NCBI GenBank assembly: GCA_002013415.1
Contig: MAEX01000012.1
Location: forward strand, 62,001-126,000
Reading direction: 5' to 3'
DNA length: 64,000 nucleotides
From: Mycobacterium sp. D16Q14
Lineage (GTDB): Bacteria > Actinomycetota > Actinomycetes > Mycobacteriales > Mycobacteriaceae
The notes beneath the pieces were generated by a model. That model had not been told where the DNA came from, did no database searches, and was given only the letters and a program-made list of their open reading frames with translations. Below, piece after piece: positions 7,812 through 15,451 of the stretch. Position numbers and translations under genes: made by a program. Position 1 is the stretch's first letter; each line of letters starts with the position of its first letter.

Positions 7812-9236
7812 GTGCCACCGACTACGCCGATGCCCCCTCCGGCGCCGACTCCCATTCCGCAGCTGCCCGCCAACGATTTCCACCAATACAGCCATGGGAT
7901 TTCGGCCCTCGGTGGTTGGTTTCCGATGGTCGTCCAGGTGCTCGCGGTGGTGACCTTGCTGGTGGTCATCGGATGGCGCAGCCGCCGGTGGCGCCTGCTG
8001 TGGGCGCCCGTGAGCGTAGCGATCGGCGCGGTGGGTGCGTTGGTGGCGTGGGTCTACATGAACTCCGAAGGGTTGGCCTCGGACCCGGCACCCTTCAAAT
8101 TGTGGATATGGATCGGTGTGTTCGTCACGTCGGTCGCGGTTGCCGTCATCGGCTTCCGGAGTGCGCGCTGGTGGCGTCGTGGTGTATCGGCGTTGGCCAT
8201 TCCACTGACGTTGCTTTCGGCACTCGTCGCGCTCAATACCTGGGTGGGCTACTACCCCACCGTGCAGGCGGCCTGGGGTGCGGTCTCTGCGGGCCCGCTT
8301 CCCAACCAGGTCGATCTCAGTGAGCTTGCAGGTCTGCGCAATTCGAATCCCGGTACCGGAAAGCTTGTCGACGTAGACATCCCCGGCGACGCAAGCGGGT
8401 TCAAACATCGAGGTGAGTACGTCTACCTCCCTCCGGCCTGGTTCGCGGGCGATACCCCGCCGCGGCTGCCGGTGGTGATGATGATCGCCGGCGAGTTCAA
8501 CACCCCAGCCGACTGGATCCGCACGGGTAACGCCACCCAGATGATCGACGACTATGCCAAATCGCATGGTGGGCAAGCACCGATATTCGTCTTCGTCGAT
8601 GTCGCGGGAAGTTTCAACAACGACACCGAGTGTGTCAACGGCCCGCGCGGCAACGCCGCTGATCACCTCACCGAAGATGTTCGCCCCTATGTGGTGTCGG
8701 AGTTCGACGGGTCGGCTGACCCTGCCAACTGGGCTGTTGTCGGCTGGTCTATGGGCGGCACCTGCGCTATTGACCTGACGGTCATGCATCCGGATCTGTT
8801 CTCCACATTCGTGGACATCGCCGGCGACCATGGGCCTACCGCGGGAACCAAGCAACAGACGATCGAGCGGCTGTACGGCGGAGATGCCGCCCGATGGGAT
8901 GCCTTCGACCCGCGCACCGTGATGGCCAAACATGGTCCCTACACCGGCGTCACGGGATGGTTCGAGGACGCGATACCTCCGGCAGGCAGCAAGAAGCCAA
9001 GTGGTGCAAAGCGCCCGACAGCCGACACCCCCACGGGAATCGGTGGGCATGACGATGTGACCGACGACGATCGAGACGGTGCCGCCGCTGATCTGTGCGC
9101 AGCGGCCCAGCAGGTGCAGATCTCCTGCACCATTCACCAGATGATCAGTGGGCACACCTGGCAATTCGCCAGCCGAACATTCTCGGACGCGCTGCCCTGG
9201 CTGGCGGCGCAGCTTCGCACCCCGGGAAGCCCGTGA
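7812..9236 (+). CDS. Membrane-anchored alpha/beta-hydrolase esterase
   Basis: A 474-residue protein. Residues about 30-155 contain three to four membrane segments (VVQVLAVVTLLVVIG, LLWAPVSVAIGAVGALVAWV, WIWIGVFVTSVAVAVIGF and one more). The C-terminal half is an esterase-D/antigen-85-like hydrolase with LPVVMMIAGEF, the nucleophile elbow VVGWSMGGT and a C-terminal SGHTW histidine. This pattern places the catalytic domain outside the membrane, as in mycobacterial cell-envelope esterases. The GTG at 7812 lacks a clear ribosome-binding site; ATG at 7830 is an alternative. It is divergent from the interrupted membrane gene, sharing a 39-base intergenic space. Confidence 0.8.
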   Translation: MPPTTPMPPPAPTPIPQLPANDFHQYSHGISALGGWFPMVVQVLAVVTLLVVIGWRSRRWRLLWAPVSVAIGAVGALVAWVYMNSEGLASDPAPFKLWIWIGVFVTSVAVAVIGFRSARWWRRGVSALAIPLTLLSALVALNTWVGYYPTVQAAWGAVSAGPLPNQVDLSELAGLRNSNPGTGKLVDVDIPGDASGFKHRGEYVYLPPAWFAGDTPPRLPVVMMIAGEFNTPADWIRTGNATQMIDDYAKSHGGQAPIFVFVDVAGSFNNDTECVNGPRGNAADHLTEDVRPYVVSEFDGSADPANWAVVGWSMGGTCAIDLTVMHPDLFSTFVDIAGDHGPTAGTKQQTIERLYGGDAARWDAFDPRTVMAKHGPYTGVTGWFEDAIPPAGSKKPSGAKRPTADTPTGIGGHDDVTDDDRDGAAADLCAAAQQVQISCTIHQMISGHTWQFASRTFSDALPWLAAQLRTPGSP

Positions 9237-9240
9237 GTAC

Positions 9241-9711
9241 CTACGCTCCCCCGACCTGAGTCCGCAGCGACTCCAGAAGCGTCTGCCACCATTCGCCGTG
9301 GCGGCGTAGGAACAATCCGTCGGGAAAGGTATGGCGGGCCACATGATCCTGCGGAACCGACTCCCAGCCGAGATGTTCGACCGTCACCCGGGTTTCGTCC
9401 CTGATCGGCTCGAACCGCACCTCGACGGTAGTCATCTGATCCTCGGCGAAGCTGTCCTGACGCCATGTCAGGCCCAATCGTCGGCCGGGTTCCCACGTGG
9501 TGACCCTGCCGATTTCGAACTCGGTGCCGTCCGGGTATGACTCAACGAAGCGGCCACCGAGCTCCGGTTCGATCGCGAGTACGCCGCGGCGCCGGGTGAA
9601 TCGGAACAGTGTGTTGGGCTGCCACCAGATTCCGATGTCGTTGACGAATACGTCGAATGCGCGCTCCGGGGTGGCACGTACCCGCAGCGATACCAGCACG
9701 CGTGACCCCAT
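9241..9711 (-). CDS. SRPBCC/AHSA1-type protein
   Basis: A 156-residue activator-of-Hsp90-ATPase-like (AHSA1) START-fold protein. The pattern is clear: VSLRVRATPERAFDVFVNDIGIWW, then FVESYPDGTEFEIGRVTTWEPGRRLGLTW, then VEVRFEPIRDETRVTVEHLGWE. Proteins of this kind are commonly encoded with ArsR regulators. The ATG at 9711 overlaps the ArsR stop (ATGA). It is the last gene of the VOC-ArsR-SRPBCC operon; the ligand is unknown. Confidence 0.85.
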   Translation of the reverse strand: MGSRVLVSLRVRATPERAFDVFVNDIGIWWQPNTLFRFTRRRGVLAIEPELGGRFVESYPDGTEFEIGRVTTWEPGRRLGLTWRQDSFAEDQMTTVEVRFEPIRDETRVTVEHLGWESVPQDHVARHTFPDGLFLRRHGEWWQTLLESLRTQVGGA

Positions 9712-10058
9712 CAGCCCTGCTCTCGCTCGATGTGCTCCTTGAAGGCCGAAAGTTGCGTGGCCCAGAGCTTCTCGATCTCGTTGAGCCATGCCTTTAGTTC
9801 CGCCATGGGGGCGGGTCGCAATGTATAGATGCGTACTCGCGCGTCGAACTCGGGGTGAGATTCCTCGACCAGCTCGCTGGCCTTGAGGGTTCGCAGGTGC
9901 CTACTGAGTGCCGCGGGGCTCAGGCCGACGGCGTGTGCGATCTCGCCCGCACGGCATGGTCGATCCCGCAGCACCTCAACGATTCGTCGGCGATTGGGAT
10001 CTGCCAGCGCGGTGAGTGTGCGATCTATGCTCGCGAGTTCCGGAGAGGGCCGGGTCAA
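9711..10058 (-). CDS. ArsR-family transcriptional repressor
   Basis: A 115-residue winged-helix regulator. It begins LASIDRTLTALADPNRRRIVEVL, and the recognition region is GEIAHAVGLSPAALSRHLRTLKASELV, typical of ArsR proteins paired with SRPBCC genes. No metal-binding cysteine pair is visible (a lone Cys in RPCRAGE), so it is unlikely to be a metal sensor. The TTG at 10058 was chosen because it overlaps the stop of the VOC gene and gives a normal length; the frame stays open upstream but within the VOC coding sequence. It probably represses its own operon through the palindrome at 10512-10537. Confidence 0.85.
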   Translation of the reverse strand: MTRPSPELASIDRTLTALADPNRRRIVEVLRDRPCRAGEIAHAVGLSPAALSRHLRTLKASELVEESHPEFDARVRIYTLRPAPMAELKAWLNEIEKLWATQLSAFKEHIEREQG

Positions 10059-10507
10059 ACCCAGCCCTCGATGTTCAGACCGCTCACCTTCTCGGCATCC
10101 TCGCGCGAGACCGTCCGCACCGACTGACCGAAGGTCCAGACGTGTCCCTCGGGGTCTTGGGCCCGGTACACCCGGTCGCCGTAGAACTGGTCGGCCGGGC
10201 GCATCAAGATCGTGGCGCCGGCGGCCTCGGCCTGCTCGCAATGCGTGTCGATATCGCTGTCAATCTGAACATGGATCGTCTGGGTACACCTGCCACCGAC
10301 CGTTTTGGGACTGGCGACGCTGGCGTCCCACTCGGATCCGACCATGAGATAGCCATCCCCAAAACGCATCTCGGAATGCTCGATCCTGCCGTTGTTATCG
10401 GTGATGACCATCGACCGTTCGAAACCAAAGGCCTTTTCCAGCCAGTCGAGGGCTGCCGACGGATCCTGGTAGACGACCGCCGAAGCCAAGCTAGCGCGTG
10501 TGCTCAT
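10055..10507 (-). CDS. VOC-family (glyoxalase/bleomycin-resistance-like) protein
   Basis: A 150-residue vicinal-oxygen-chelate protein of the DUF1428/PhnB-like sort. It shows VVYQDPSAALDWLEKAFGFE at the start, GRIEHSEMRFGDGYLMVGSEW in the middle, and GDRVYRAQDPEGHVWTFGQ at the end. Metal-ligand-like residues (His, Glu) are partly present, so either an enzyme or a binding protein is possible. It is first in a three-gene operon with ArsR and SRPBCC proteins. Its ATG lies six bases after a near-consensus -10, so the mRNA should be leaderless. Confidence 0.85.
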   Translation of the reverse strand: MSTRASLASAVVYQDPSAALDWLEKAFGFERSMVITDNNGRIEHSEMRFGDGYLMVGSEWDASVASPKTVGGRCTQTIHVQIDSDIDTHCEQAEAAGATILMRPADQFYGDRVYRAQDPEGHVWTFGQSVRTVSREDAEKVSGLNIEGWV

Positions 10508-10511
10508 GGTT

Positions 10512-10543
10512 GATATTTAACGCTTACGTTAAATATCTGTCAA
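10512..10543 (-). promoter_or_regulatory. Near-consensus promoter embedded in an ArsR operator
   Basis: On the minus strand TTGACA (10538-10543) and TAAATA (10514-10519) are separated by 18 bp. The spacer and -10 form a perfect 11-4-11 inverted repeat (GATATTTAACG at 10512-10522, CGTTAAATATC at 10527-10537). Repressor bound here would cover the -10 directly. The start codon at 10507 is six bases beyond the -10, so transcription should begin on the ATG. The AT-rich palindrome stands out sharply from the GC-rich surroundings. Confidence 0.85.
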
Positions 10544-10575
10544 CGGTCGCGCAGACATGAGGTACTCGCGGCTCG

Positions 10576-11448
10576 CTAGGGGTTGACCTTGGAGATGACG
10601 CGCTCGGCGAAGCTCTCCAGGTTCTTGATCTTGGTGTCCAGCGGCTCGGTGTCCAGCCCGACGATATAGGGAATGCGGAAGCCGACGATGACATCGGTGA
10701 CACCCTTGTCCTCCAATCGTTTCACGCCATCCACGGTGAACCCGTCGATGGAGATGACGTGGACCTCAAAGGGCTTATCGGCCGTCCCCTCTTCTTCACG
10801 GAACGTGTTGAGCTTGACCAGCAGTTCGTCTAGGTCCTCGGTGCCACCGCCATGCATCCAGCCATCGCACCGCGCGGCACGACGCAGTGCCGCGTCAGCA
10901 TGTCCACCGATGAGGATCGGGATGGGCTGGGTCGGCGCGGGACACATCTTGGTCTTGGGAATGTCGTAGAACTCGCCGTGGAACTCGAAGTAGTCACCGG
11001 TGGTCAGCCCCTGGATGATCTCGATGCATTCGTCCATGCGCTTACCGCGCTTGGCGAAGGGCACGTTCATGAGTTCGTAGTCCTCGGGCCACGGGCTGGT
11101 GCCGACGCCGAGGCCGAGGCGGTTACCCGTCAGTGCCGCAATGGATGAGGCCTGCTTGGCCACTAGGGCGGGCGGCCGGATCGGCAACTTGAGTACGAAG
11201 ATGTTGAACCGCAACGTCGAGGTCACTGCGCCGAGGGCCGCCGTGAGCGTCAATGCCTCGATGAACGGTTTGTCTTCCAGGAATTCGCGGTTCCCGTCGG
11301 GCGTGTATGGATACTTCGCATCCGACTCGTAGGGATACGCCAGGCTGTCGGCGATGGTCATACCGTGGTAGCCCGCCGCCTCGGCCGCCTGGGCCAAGGG
11401 AATGTAGTACGACGGATCGGTCATGGCCTCGGCGAAGGTGAACCGCAT
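10576..11448 (-). CDS. LLM-class F420-dependent oxidoreductase
   Basis: A 290-residue luciferase-like monooxygenase-fold protein. The TIM-barrel core shows LAQAAEAAGYHGMTIADSLA, FNIFVLKLPIRPPALVAKQASSIA, RLGLGVGTSPWPEDY and IPILIGGHADAALRRAARCDGWM, the pattern of mycobacterial TIGR03619/TIGR03854-type F420 enzymes. ATG at 11448 has an excellent AGGAGG site; longer frames upstream add non-homologous sequence. Single gene, minus strand, with no neighbour that identifies its substrate. Confidence 0.85.
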   Translation of the reverse strand: MRFTFAEAMTDPSYYIPLAQAAEAAGYHGMTIADSLAYPYESDAKYPYTPDGNREFLEDKPFIEALTLTAALGAVTSTLRFNIFVLKLPIRPPALVAKQASSIAALTGNRLGLGVGTSPWPEDYELMNVPFAKRGKRMDECIEIIQGLTTGDYFEFHGEFYDIPKTKMCPAPTQPIPILIGGHADAALRRAARCDGWMHGGGTEDLDELLVKLNTFREEEGTADKPFEVHVISIDGFTVDGVKRLEDKGVTDVIVGFRIPYIVGLDTEPLDTKIKNLESFAERVISKVNP

Positions 11449-11544
11449 AGCTTCCTCCTGGAGTGCTTGAGAAACACATTGTGCTGTCGGTACTACGCAC
11501 TCTAGCGGTTGCGAAATCTGAACTCGCATATTGATTTTACGGAG

Positions 11545-11925
11545 TCAACGAGCCTTCTCGCCTGCGCCCGCAATGGCGAAAAACAGTGCGGGGATGAGAA
11601 TTTCGACGGCGAGCATGACAATCCAGAATGGATGGGGCACTCCGGAGTCGATCAGTGATGCCACCCTGCCCAGCCCGCCCACCAGCAGACCCGCAGCGAG
11701 GAATCGGATGGCGATGCCGGGAATCGGCGACTGGCGGGCCACCCAGATCCACGCCGCGCTGTAGACGGCGAACAGCCCGGCGAAGAAGCGCTCCTGGCTG
11801 TCGTTGCTCGCGGTGATGCCACCCCCGCCGATGACCGTTCCGGGCCCCCCGATGAGGTGATAGAGGCCGATGGCCACGCAGATCACGCCGGTAAGAATCG
11901 CCAGGTACTTCAGCACTTTGTCCAT
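11545..11925 (-). CDS. DUF4345-type small membrane protein
   Basis: A 126-residue integral membrane protein with four predicted helices (LKYLAILTGVICVAIGLYHL, ERFFAGLFAVYSAAWIWVA, GIAIRFLAAGLLVGGLGRVA, FWIVMLAVEILIPALFFAIA). The spacing and the ERFFAGLFA...Y pattern match DUF4345, of unknown function. ATG 11925 and GTG 11928 both follow a GGAGG site; ATG was preferred. It is divergent from a TetR gene, with the shared operator between them, so it is the likely regulatory target. Confidence 0.8.
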   Translation of the reverse strand: MDKVLKYLAILTGVICVAIGLYHLIGGPGTVIGGGGITASNDSQERFFAGLFAVYSAAWIWVARQSPIPGIAIRFLAAGLLVGGLGRVASLIDSGVPHPFWIVMLAVEILIPALFFAIAGAGEKAR

Positions 11926-11955
11926 CACTGCGCCCTCCGGGTCGCGTCAACTTGA

Positions 11956-11981
11956 TAGAACGTTCTAGTAAGGACTAGAAC
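11956..11981. promoter_or_regulatory. TetR operator between divergent genes
   Basis: TAGAACGTTCTA (11956-11967) is a perfect palindrome; its right half, GTTCTAG (11962-11968), is inverted again as CTAGAAC (11975-11981). The nested repeats resemble binding sites for paired TetR dimers and lie between the DUF4345 gene and the TetR gene, where both promoters must be. Function inferred from position. Confidence 0.7.
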
Positions 11982-12022
11982 AATGCGACGAGGCCGGATA
12001 CAAGGCCCCGAAAGGACGCACC

Positions 12023-12619
12023 ATGCCCGCTGATACACGCGACCGCATTGTCGCCGCCACCTGCGAGTTGTTCCGCCGACAGGGCATGACCGGCACTGGC
12101 CTCAAGCAGATCGCGCAAAGCGCGGGCGCACCCTTCGGATCGATCTATCACTTCTTCCCCGGAGGCAAGGTGCAACTGGCGGACGAGGCCATTCGCACCG
12201 CCGGGGGGATGTATCGGGATCTCGTGCTGACGCTCTTCGATCAGGATGGCCCCGATCTGACGGCCACCATCCGCACGGCGTTCGCGGCCGTGGCCGACAA
12301 TCTCATCGCGACCGATTACGCCGACGCCTGCCCCATCGCCACCATCGCTCTTGAAGTGGCGAGCACTGACGATCTCCTCCGTCGAGCCACCGCCGACGTC
12401 TTCACGGACTGGATTGATCGGGGTGCTGAACACATCTCCGGATCGGGCCTGCCGTACGAGGTCCGCAGACGTCTCATGTTGGGATTCATCACCAGCCTGG
12501 AGGGTGCGTTTGTGCTGAGCCGGGCGTTACGCAGCCCGGAGCCACTGCTCGCCGCGGGTGAGACGGTCGCGGCCGCCGTCGCGGCCGCACTGGTCGCCGC
12601 CGATGCGCTACCGGAATAA
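12023..12619 (+). CDS. TetR/AcrR family regulator (LmrA/YxaF-like)
   Basis: A 198-residue repressor with the HTH at residues 6-50 (DRIVAATCELFRRQGMTGTG, AGAPFGSIYHFFPGGKVQLA). The GGKVQLA extension of the recognition region and the C-terminal ACPIATIALEVAS segment match the LmrA/YxaF subfamily, which controls drug or membrane-stress genes. It is divergent from the DUF4345 membrane protein and shares the operator at 11956-11981. The ATG at 12023 is preceded by AAAGGA. Ligand unknown. Confidence 0.85.
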   Translation: MPADTRDRIVAATCELFRRQGMTGTGLKQIAQSAGAPFGSIYHFFPGGKVQLADEAIRTAGGMYRDLVLTLFDQDGPDLTATIRTAFAAVADNLIATDYADACPIATIALEVASTDDLLRRATADVFTDWIDRGAEHISGSGLPYEVRRRLMLGFITSLEGAFVLSRALRSPEPLLAAGETVAAAVAAALVAADALPE

Positions 12620-12673
12620 AGCGGACTACGGTCCGGTTGAGGAAGGCATAAGAACACTCATCAGGAGGTTTGC

Positions 12674-13654
12674 ATGCCAGCTATCACCGTGTCGTCTATG
12701 GACGCCCTGACTCTGCCCCGCATCCCCATGCCCGAGCCCGCCGATACCGAACGTCCCGTGCGGTCTATCACCAGTGGGCCCCGTGGATACGAGGGTGAAG
12801 GCTTTCCCGTTGTGCGCGCCTTCGGTGGGGTGCCGTCCGCCGAGTTGGACCCATTCATCCATATGGACCAAATGGGTGAGGTGGACTATGAACCGGGCGA
12901 GCCGCGCGGAACGGATTGGCATCCTCATCGCGGATTCGAAACCGTTACCTACATGATCGATGGCAGGTTCGCTCACCAGGACTCTCACGGCGGAGGCGGG
13001 CTCATTCACGACGGGGCAACCCAGTGGATGACCGCGGGGTCAGGAATCTTGCATATCGAAACTCCCCCAGCCGAATTGGTGGAGAGTGGCGGAATCTTCC
13101 ACGGCATTCAGCTCTGGGTCAACCTGCCGGCTCGCGACAAGTTTCTGACTCCGGCTTACCAGGCCATTGAGGGGGCGCAAACCACGTTGGTGAGCTCGCC
13201 CGATGGCGGCGCGCTGGTGCGGATCATTGCCGGAGACATCGGGCCGCATCATGGTCCGGGCAGTACGCATACGCCGATAACCCTGGCGCATGCGACGATC
13301 CAGCCTGGTGCGCAGCTGAGCGTGCCCTGGAACCGGGAGTTCAACGCGCTCGTCTACGTTCTGTCTGGACGTGGTTCAGTGGGCGCGTTGGGGCATCCGA
13401 TTGAGCAGGGGCAACTCGCGGTGCTGGGTCCCGGCGACCGGATCACGGTGCAGGCCAACGCAGGTCAGGATGGTAACCGCCCGGCATTGGAAGTGCTCTT
13501 GCTCGGCGGCCGCCCCATCCGTGAGCGTGTGGTGGCCTATGGGCCGTTCGTGATGAACACCAAGGCCGAGTTGATTCAGGCGGTTGAGGACTACCAGGCG
13601 GGCAAGTTCGGCGCCATTCCCCCGAATGCGCTGATGCCGCACGTCGCGCGCTAA
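12674..13654 (+). CDS. Pirin family protein
   Basis: A 326-residue bicupin. The N-terminal cupin carries the metal site: HMDQMGEVDYEPG, DWHPHRGFETVTYMIDG and GGLIHDGATQWMTAGSGILHIE, with the conserved histidines and glutamate of pirins. The C-terminal cupin has WNREFNALVYVLSGRGSVG. Bacterial pirins are iron-binding proteins, some with quercetinase activity. Length is near the family norm. AGGAGG directly upstream makes the ATG at 12674 secure. It stands between regulators and is probably monocistronic. Confidence 0.9.
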   Translation: MPAITVSSMDALTLPRIPMPEPADTERPVRSITSGPRGYEGEGFPVVRAFGGVPSAELDPFIHMDQMGEVDYEPGEPRGTDWHPHRGFETVTYMIDGRFAHQDSHGGGGLIHDGATQWMTAGSGILHIETPPAELVESGGIFHGIQLWVNLPARDKFLTPAYQAIEGAQTTLVSSPDGGALVRIIAGDIGPHHGPGSTHTPITLAHATIQPGAQLSVPWNREFNALVYVLSGRGSVGALGHPIEQGQLAVLGPGDRITVQANAGQDGNRPALEVLLLGGRPIRERVVAYGPFVMNTKAELIQAVEDYQAGKFGAIPPNALMPHVAR

Positions 13655-13665
13655 CCGCGAGGCGC

Positions 13666-14619
13666 CTATCGCCGGAATGCCCGGCGGTAGGCGCTGGGCG
13701 TTGTCGCGGTGACCTTGCGCAGATGCGTCCGCATGGCCGTGACGCTGCCAAACCCACAGTGTGCGGCAATGGATTCCATGGTCATATCGGTGTTCTCCAG
13801 CAATTCACGGGCGCGGGTGGCGCGCTGTACGTCGAGCCACCGTTTGGGCGTGGTACCGACTTCCTCCCCGAAGCGCCGGTTGAACGTGCGCAGGCTCAGA
13901 TGCGCGTGTCTCGCGAGTGCTGACACATCATCGATATCGGCGAGACGCTCGGAGGCCCAGCTCAGGGTCGGGCCGAGGCCGCTGGAGTCATGAGAGGTCT
14001 TGGTGGGCGGGATGAACTGGGCCTGTCCGCCATCACGATGTGGTGCCATCACGTTCCACCGGGCCATCTCCGACGCCGCGGCGGCCCCCAGTTCACGTCG
14101 CACCACATGCAGACACAGGTCCATACCCGCCGAGAGCCCTGCCGAGGTGAGGATGTCCCCATCGTCCACGTACAGCGCATCGGGCCGCAGATCCACCCGC
14201 GGATAGAGCGTGCGCATGTCATCGCAGTACTCCCAATGTGTGGTGGCGGGGCGCCCATCCAGCAGGCCGGCGGCCGCGAGAACGAAGGCGCCCAGGCAGA
14301 TGCTGAAAATCACGGCGCCGCGTTGGTGTGCGTTCGCCAGAGCGTTCAGCACATCATCGGGTGGCGGATAGTCGTGCGGAGCCCGAGCAGGGACGACAAC
14401 GATATCGGCGGTCTGCAGCGCGTCGATGCCATGTTCCACATCGAGAGTGAAACCGTCTGGTGTCCAGACACTTCCGGGTCGATAGCCACAGGTCACCAGA
14501 TCGAAACCATCCGGCTGGCCGGATCGCCCGGGGCCCCTGCGGAACATCTGCACGGCGCATGCCAAGTCGTAGGTGATGACGCCATCGAGCGCGAGTGCCG
14601 CCACCGTCTTGGTGCCCAT
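13666..14619 (-). CDS. GlxA family (DJ-1/PfpI + AraC) transcriptional regulator
   Basis: A 317-residue regulator. The N-terminal DJ-1/PfpI-like domain (about 1-175) shows IVVVPARAPHD and the nucleophile-elbow-like FSICLGAFVLAAAGLLDGRP. The C-terminal AraC domain (about 215-317) has two HTHs: VSALARHAHLSLRTFNRRFGEEVGTTPKRWL and MESIAAHCGFGSVTAMRTHLRKV. GlxA-type proteins control metabolism of small nitrogenous compounds or aldehydes. It is divergent from the HD-domain gene; direct repeats in the shared intergenic space are a likely binding site. Confidence 0.9.
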   Translation of the reverse strand: MGTKTVAALALDGVITYDLACAVQMFRRGPGRSGQPDGFDLVTCGYRPGSVWTPDGFTLDVEHGIDALQTADIVVVPARAPHDYPPPDDVLNALANAHQRGAVIFSICLGAFVLAAAGLLDGRPATTHWEYCDDMRTLYPRVDLRPDALYVDDGDILTSAGLSAGMDLCLHVVRRELGAAAASEMARWNVMAPHRDGGQAQFIPPTKTSHDSSGLGPTLSWASERLADIDDVSALARHAHLSLRTFNRRFGEEVGTTPKRWLDVQRATRARELLENTDMTMESIAAHCGFGSVTAMRTHLRKVTATTPSAYRRAFRR

Positions 14620-14625
14620 GGCTCA

Positions 14626-14655
14626 CTATGGCATAAATCCGAGTGCCTATGGCAT
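14626..14655. promoter_or_regulatory. Direct repeat, candidate AraC-type binding site
   Basis: CTATGGCAT occurs at 14626-14634 and again at 14647-14655, exactly 21 bp (two helical turns) apart, in the space between the divergent GlxA-type regulator and the HD-domain gene. AraC-family dimers classically bind direct repeats at this spacing. GGCAT(TC)ATGCC at 14651-14662 adds a short palindrome. Assignment to this regulator is inference. Confidence 0.55.
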
Positions 14656-14699
14656 TCATGCCACTGTTCGTTGTGGGCGCACGGGCCTTGACTGAGGAG

Positions 14700-15449
14700 A
14701 TGACGAGCGAATTCGACTGGCACTGGGCGACGCGGACCGGCGGCGAGGTCTCGACGGCCCAGCGCCGGGCATTGTTGGGACGCTTGTTTCGTGCGTTGCC
14801 CGCAATGGTCAGCGATGCCGTCAAAACCCGGATGGGCCGGCGCGGGCAGGGGCGCGTCGAATTCGGATCGATCGCGGTCCCCGATAGCGCGCTCGCACGT
14901 GCCGCCGAGCAGGAGGCACGTGACTCGGTGACACCGCACGTACTCGAACACTCATACCGCACCTACTTTTTCGGGAAGGCACTGGCCGCATTCGACGGCG
15001 CGCAGGTCGATGACGAGCTCGTGTACATCGCGAGCCTGTTGCACGATCTACAACTCGAGCATCCGACTCCCGGACGGTGCTTCGCCGTCGTCGGCGGGCA
15101 GCGCGCCGCACAGTTCGTCAGGGATCGAGGTGCCGCCGAGGACCGCGCGCAGGCGGTGGGCGCCGCCATCGCGGCACATATCACCCTTGGCGCCAGTGAA
15201 AACCTCTCAGATCCGGGCGGATTCGTGTCGGCCGGCGCGGGAACCGATGTCTTCGGCCTACGGCTGTCGGAACTCGACGCCGCCTGGGTGGACGAGCTGC
15301 TGAGTCGGCATCCTCGGCTGGAATTCAAACGGCACATGCTCAAGGCCTGGGCGGCCGAGGGCGCCGCGGTACCGAACGGTCGCGCTGCGTGGCTGACGCG
15401 CTATGCGGCGTTCCCGCTGCTGGTCAAGGCCGCTCCCTTTGACCAGTAG
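14700..15449 (+). CDS. HD domain-containing protein
   Basis: A 249-residue predicted metal-dependent phosphohydrolase. The HD core is visible: HVLEHSYRTYFFGKAL, then the HD pair YIASLLHDLQLEH, and IAAHITLG. The C-terminal part holds DAAWVDELLSRHPRLEFK and the Lys/Trp-rich tail. Fungal and bacterial relatives include cyanamide-hydratase-like enzymes, but the substrate is not assignable. ATG at 14700 was chosen because homologues, as I recall them, begin near SEFDWHW; open starts at 14643-14658 would overlap the putative operator. Start confidence is modest. Confidence 0.75.
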   Translation: MTSEFDWHWATRTGGEVSTAQRRALLGRLFRALPAMVSDAVKTRMGRRGQGRVEFGSIAVPDSALARAAEQEARDSVTPHVLEHSYRTYFFGKALAAFDGAQVDDELVYIASLLHDLQLEHPTPGRCFAVVGGQRAAQFVRDRGAAEDRAQAVGAAIAAHITLGASENLSDPGGFVSAGAGTDVFGLRLSELDAAWVDELLSRHPRLEFKRHMLKAWAAEGAAVPNGRAAWLTRYAAFPLLVKAAPFDQ

Positions 15450-15451
15450 GG

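Noticed and set aside
7776..9344. Long minus-strand frame extending the interrupted membrane gene upstream
   Set aside because: This part is antisense to the alpha/beta-hydrolase gene. The real start is the ATG at 7772, which has a good ribosome-binding site.
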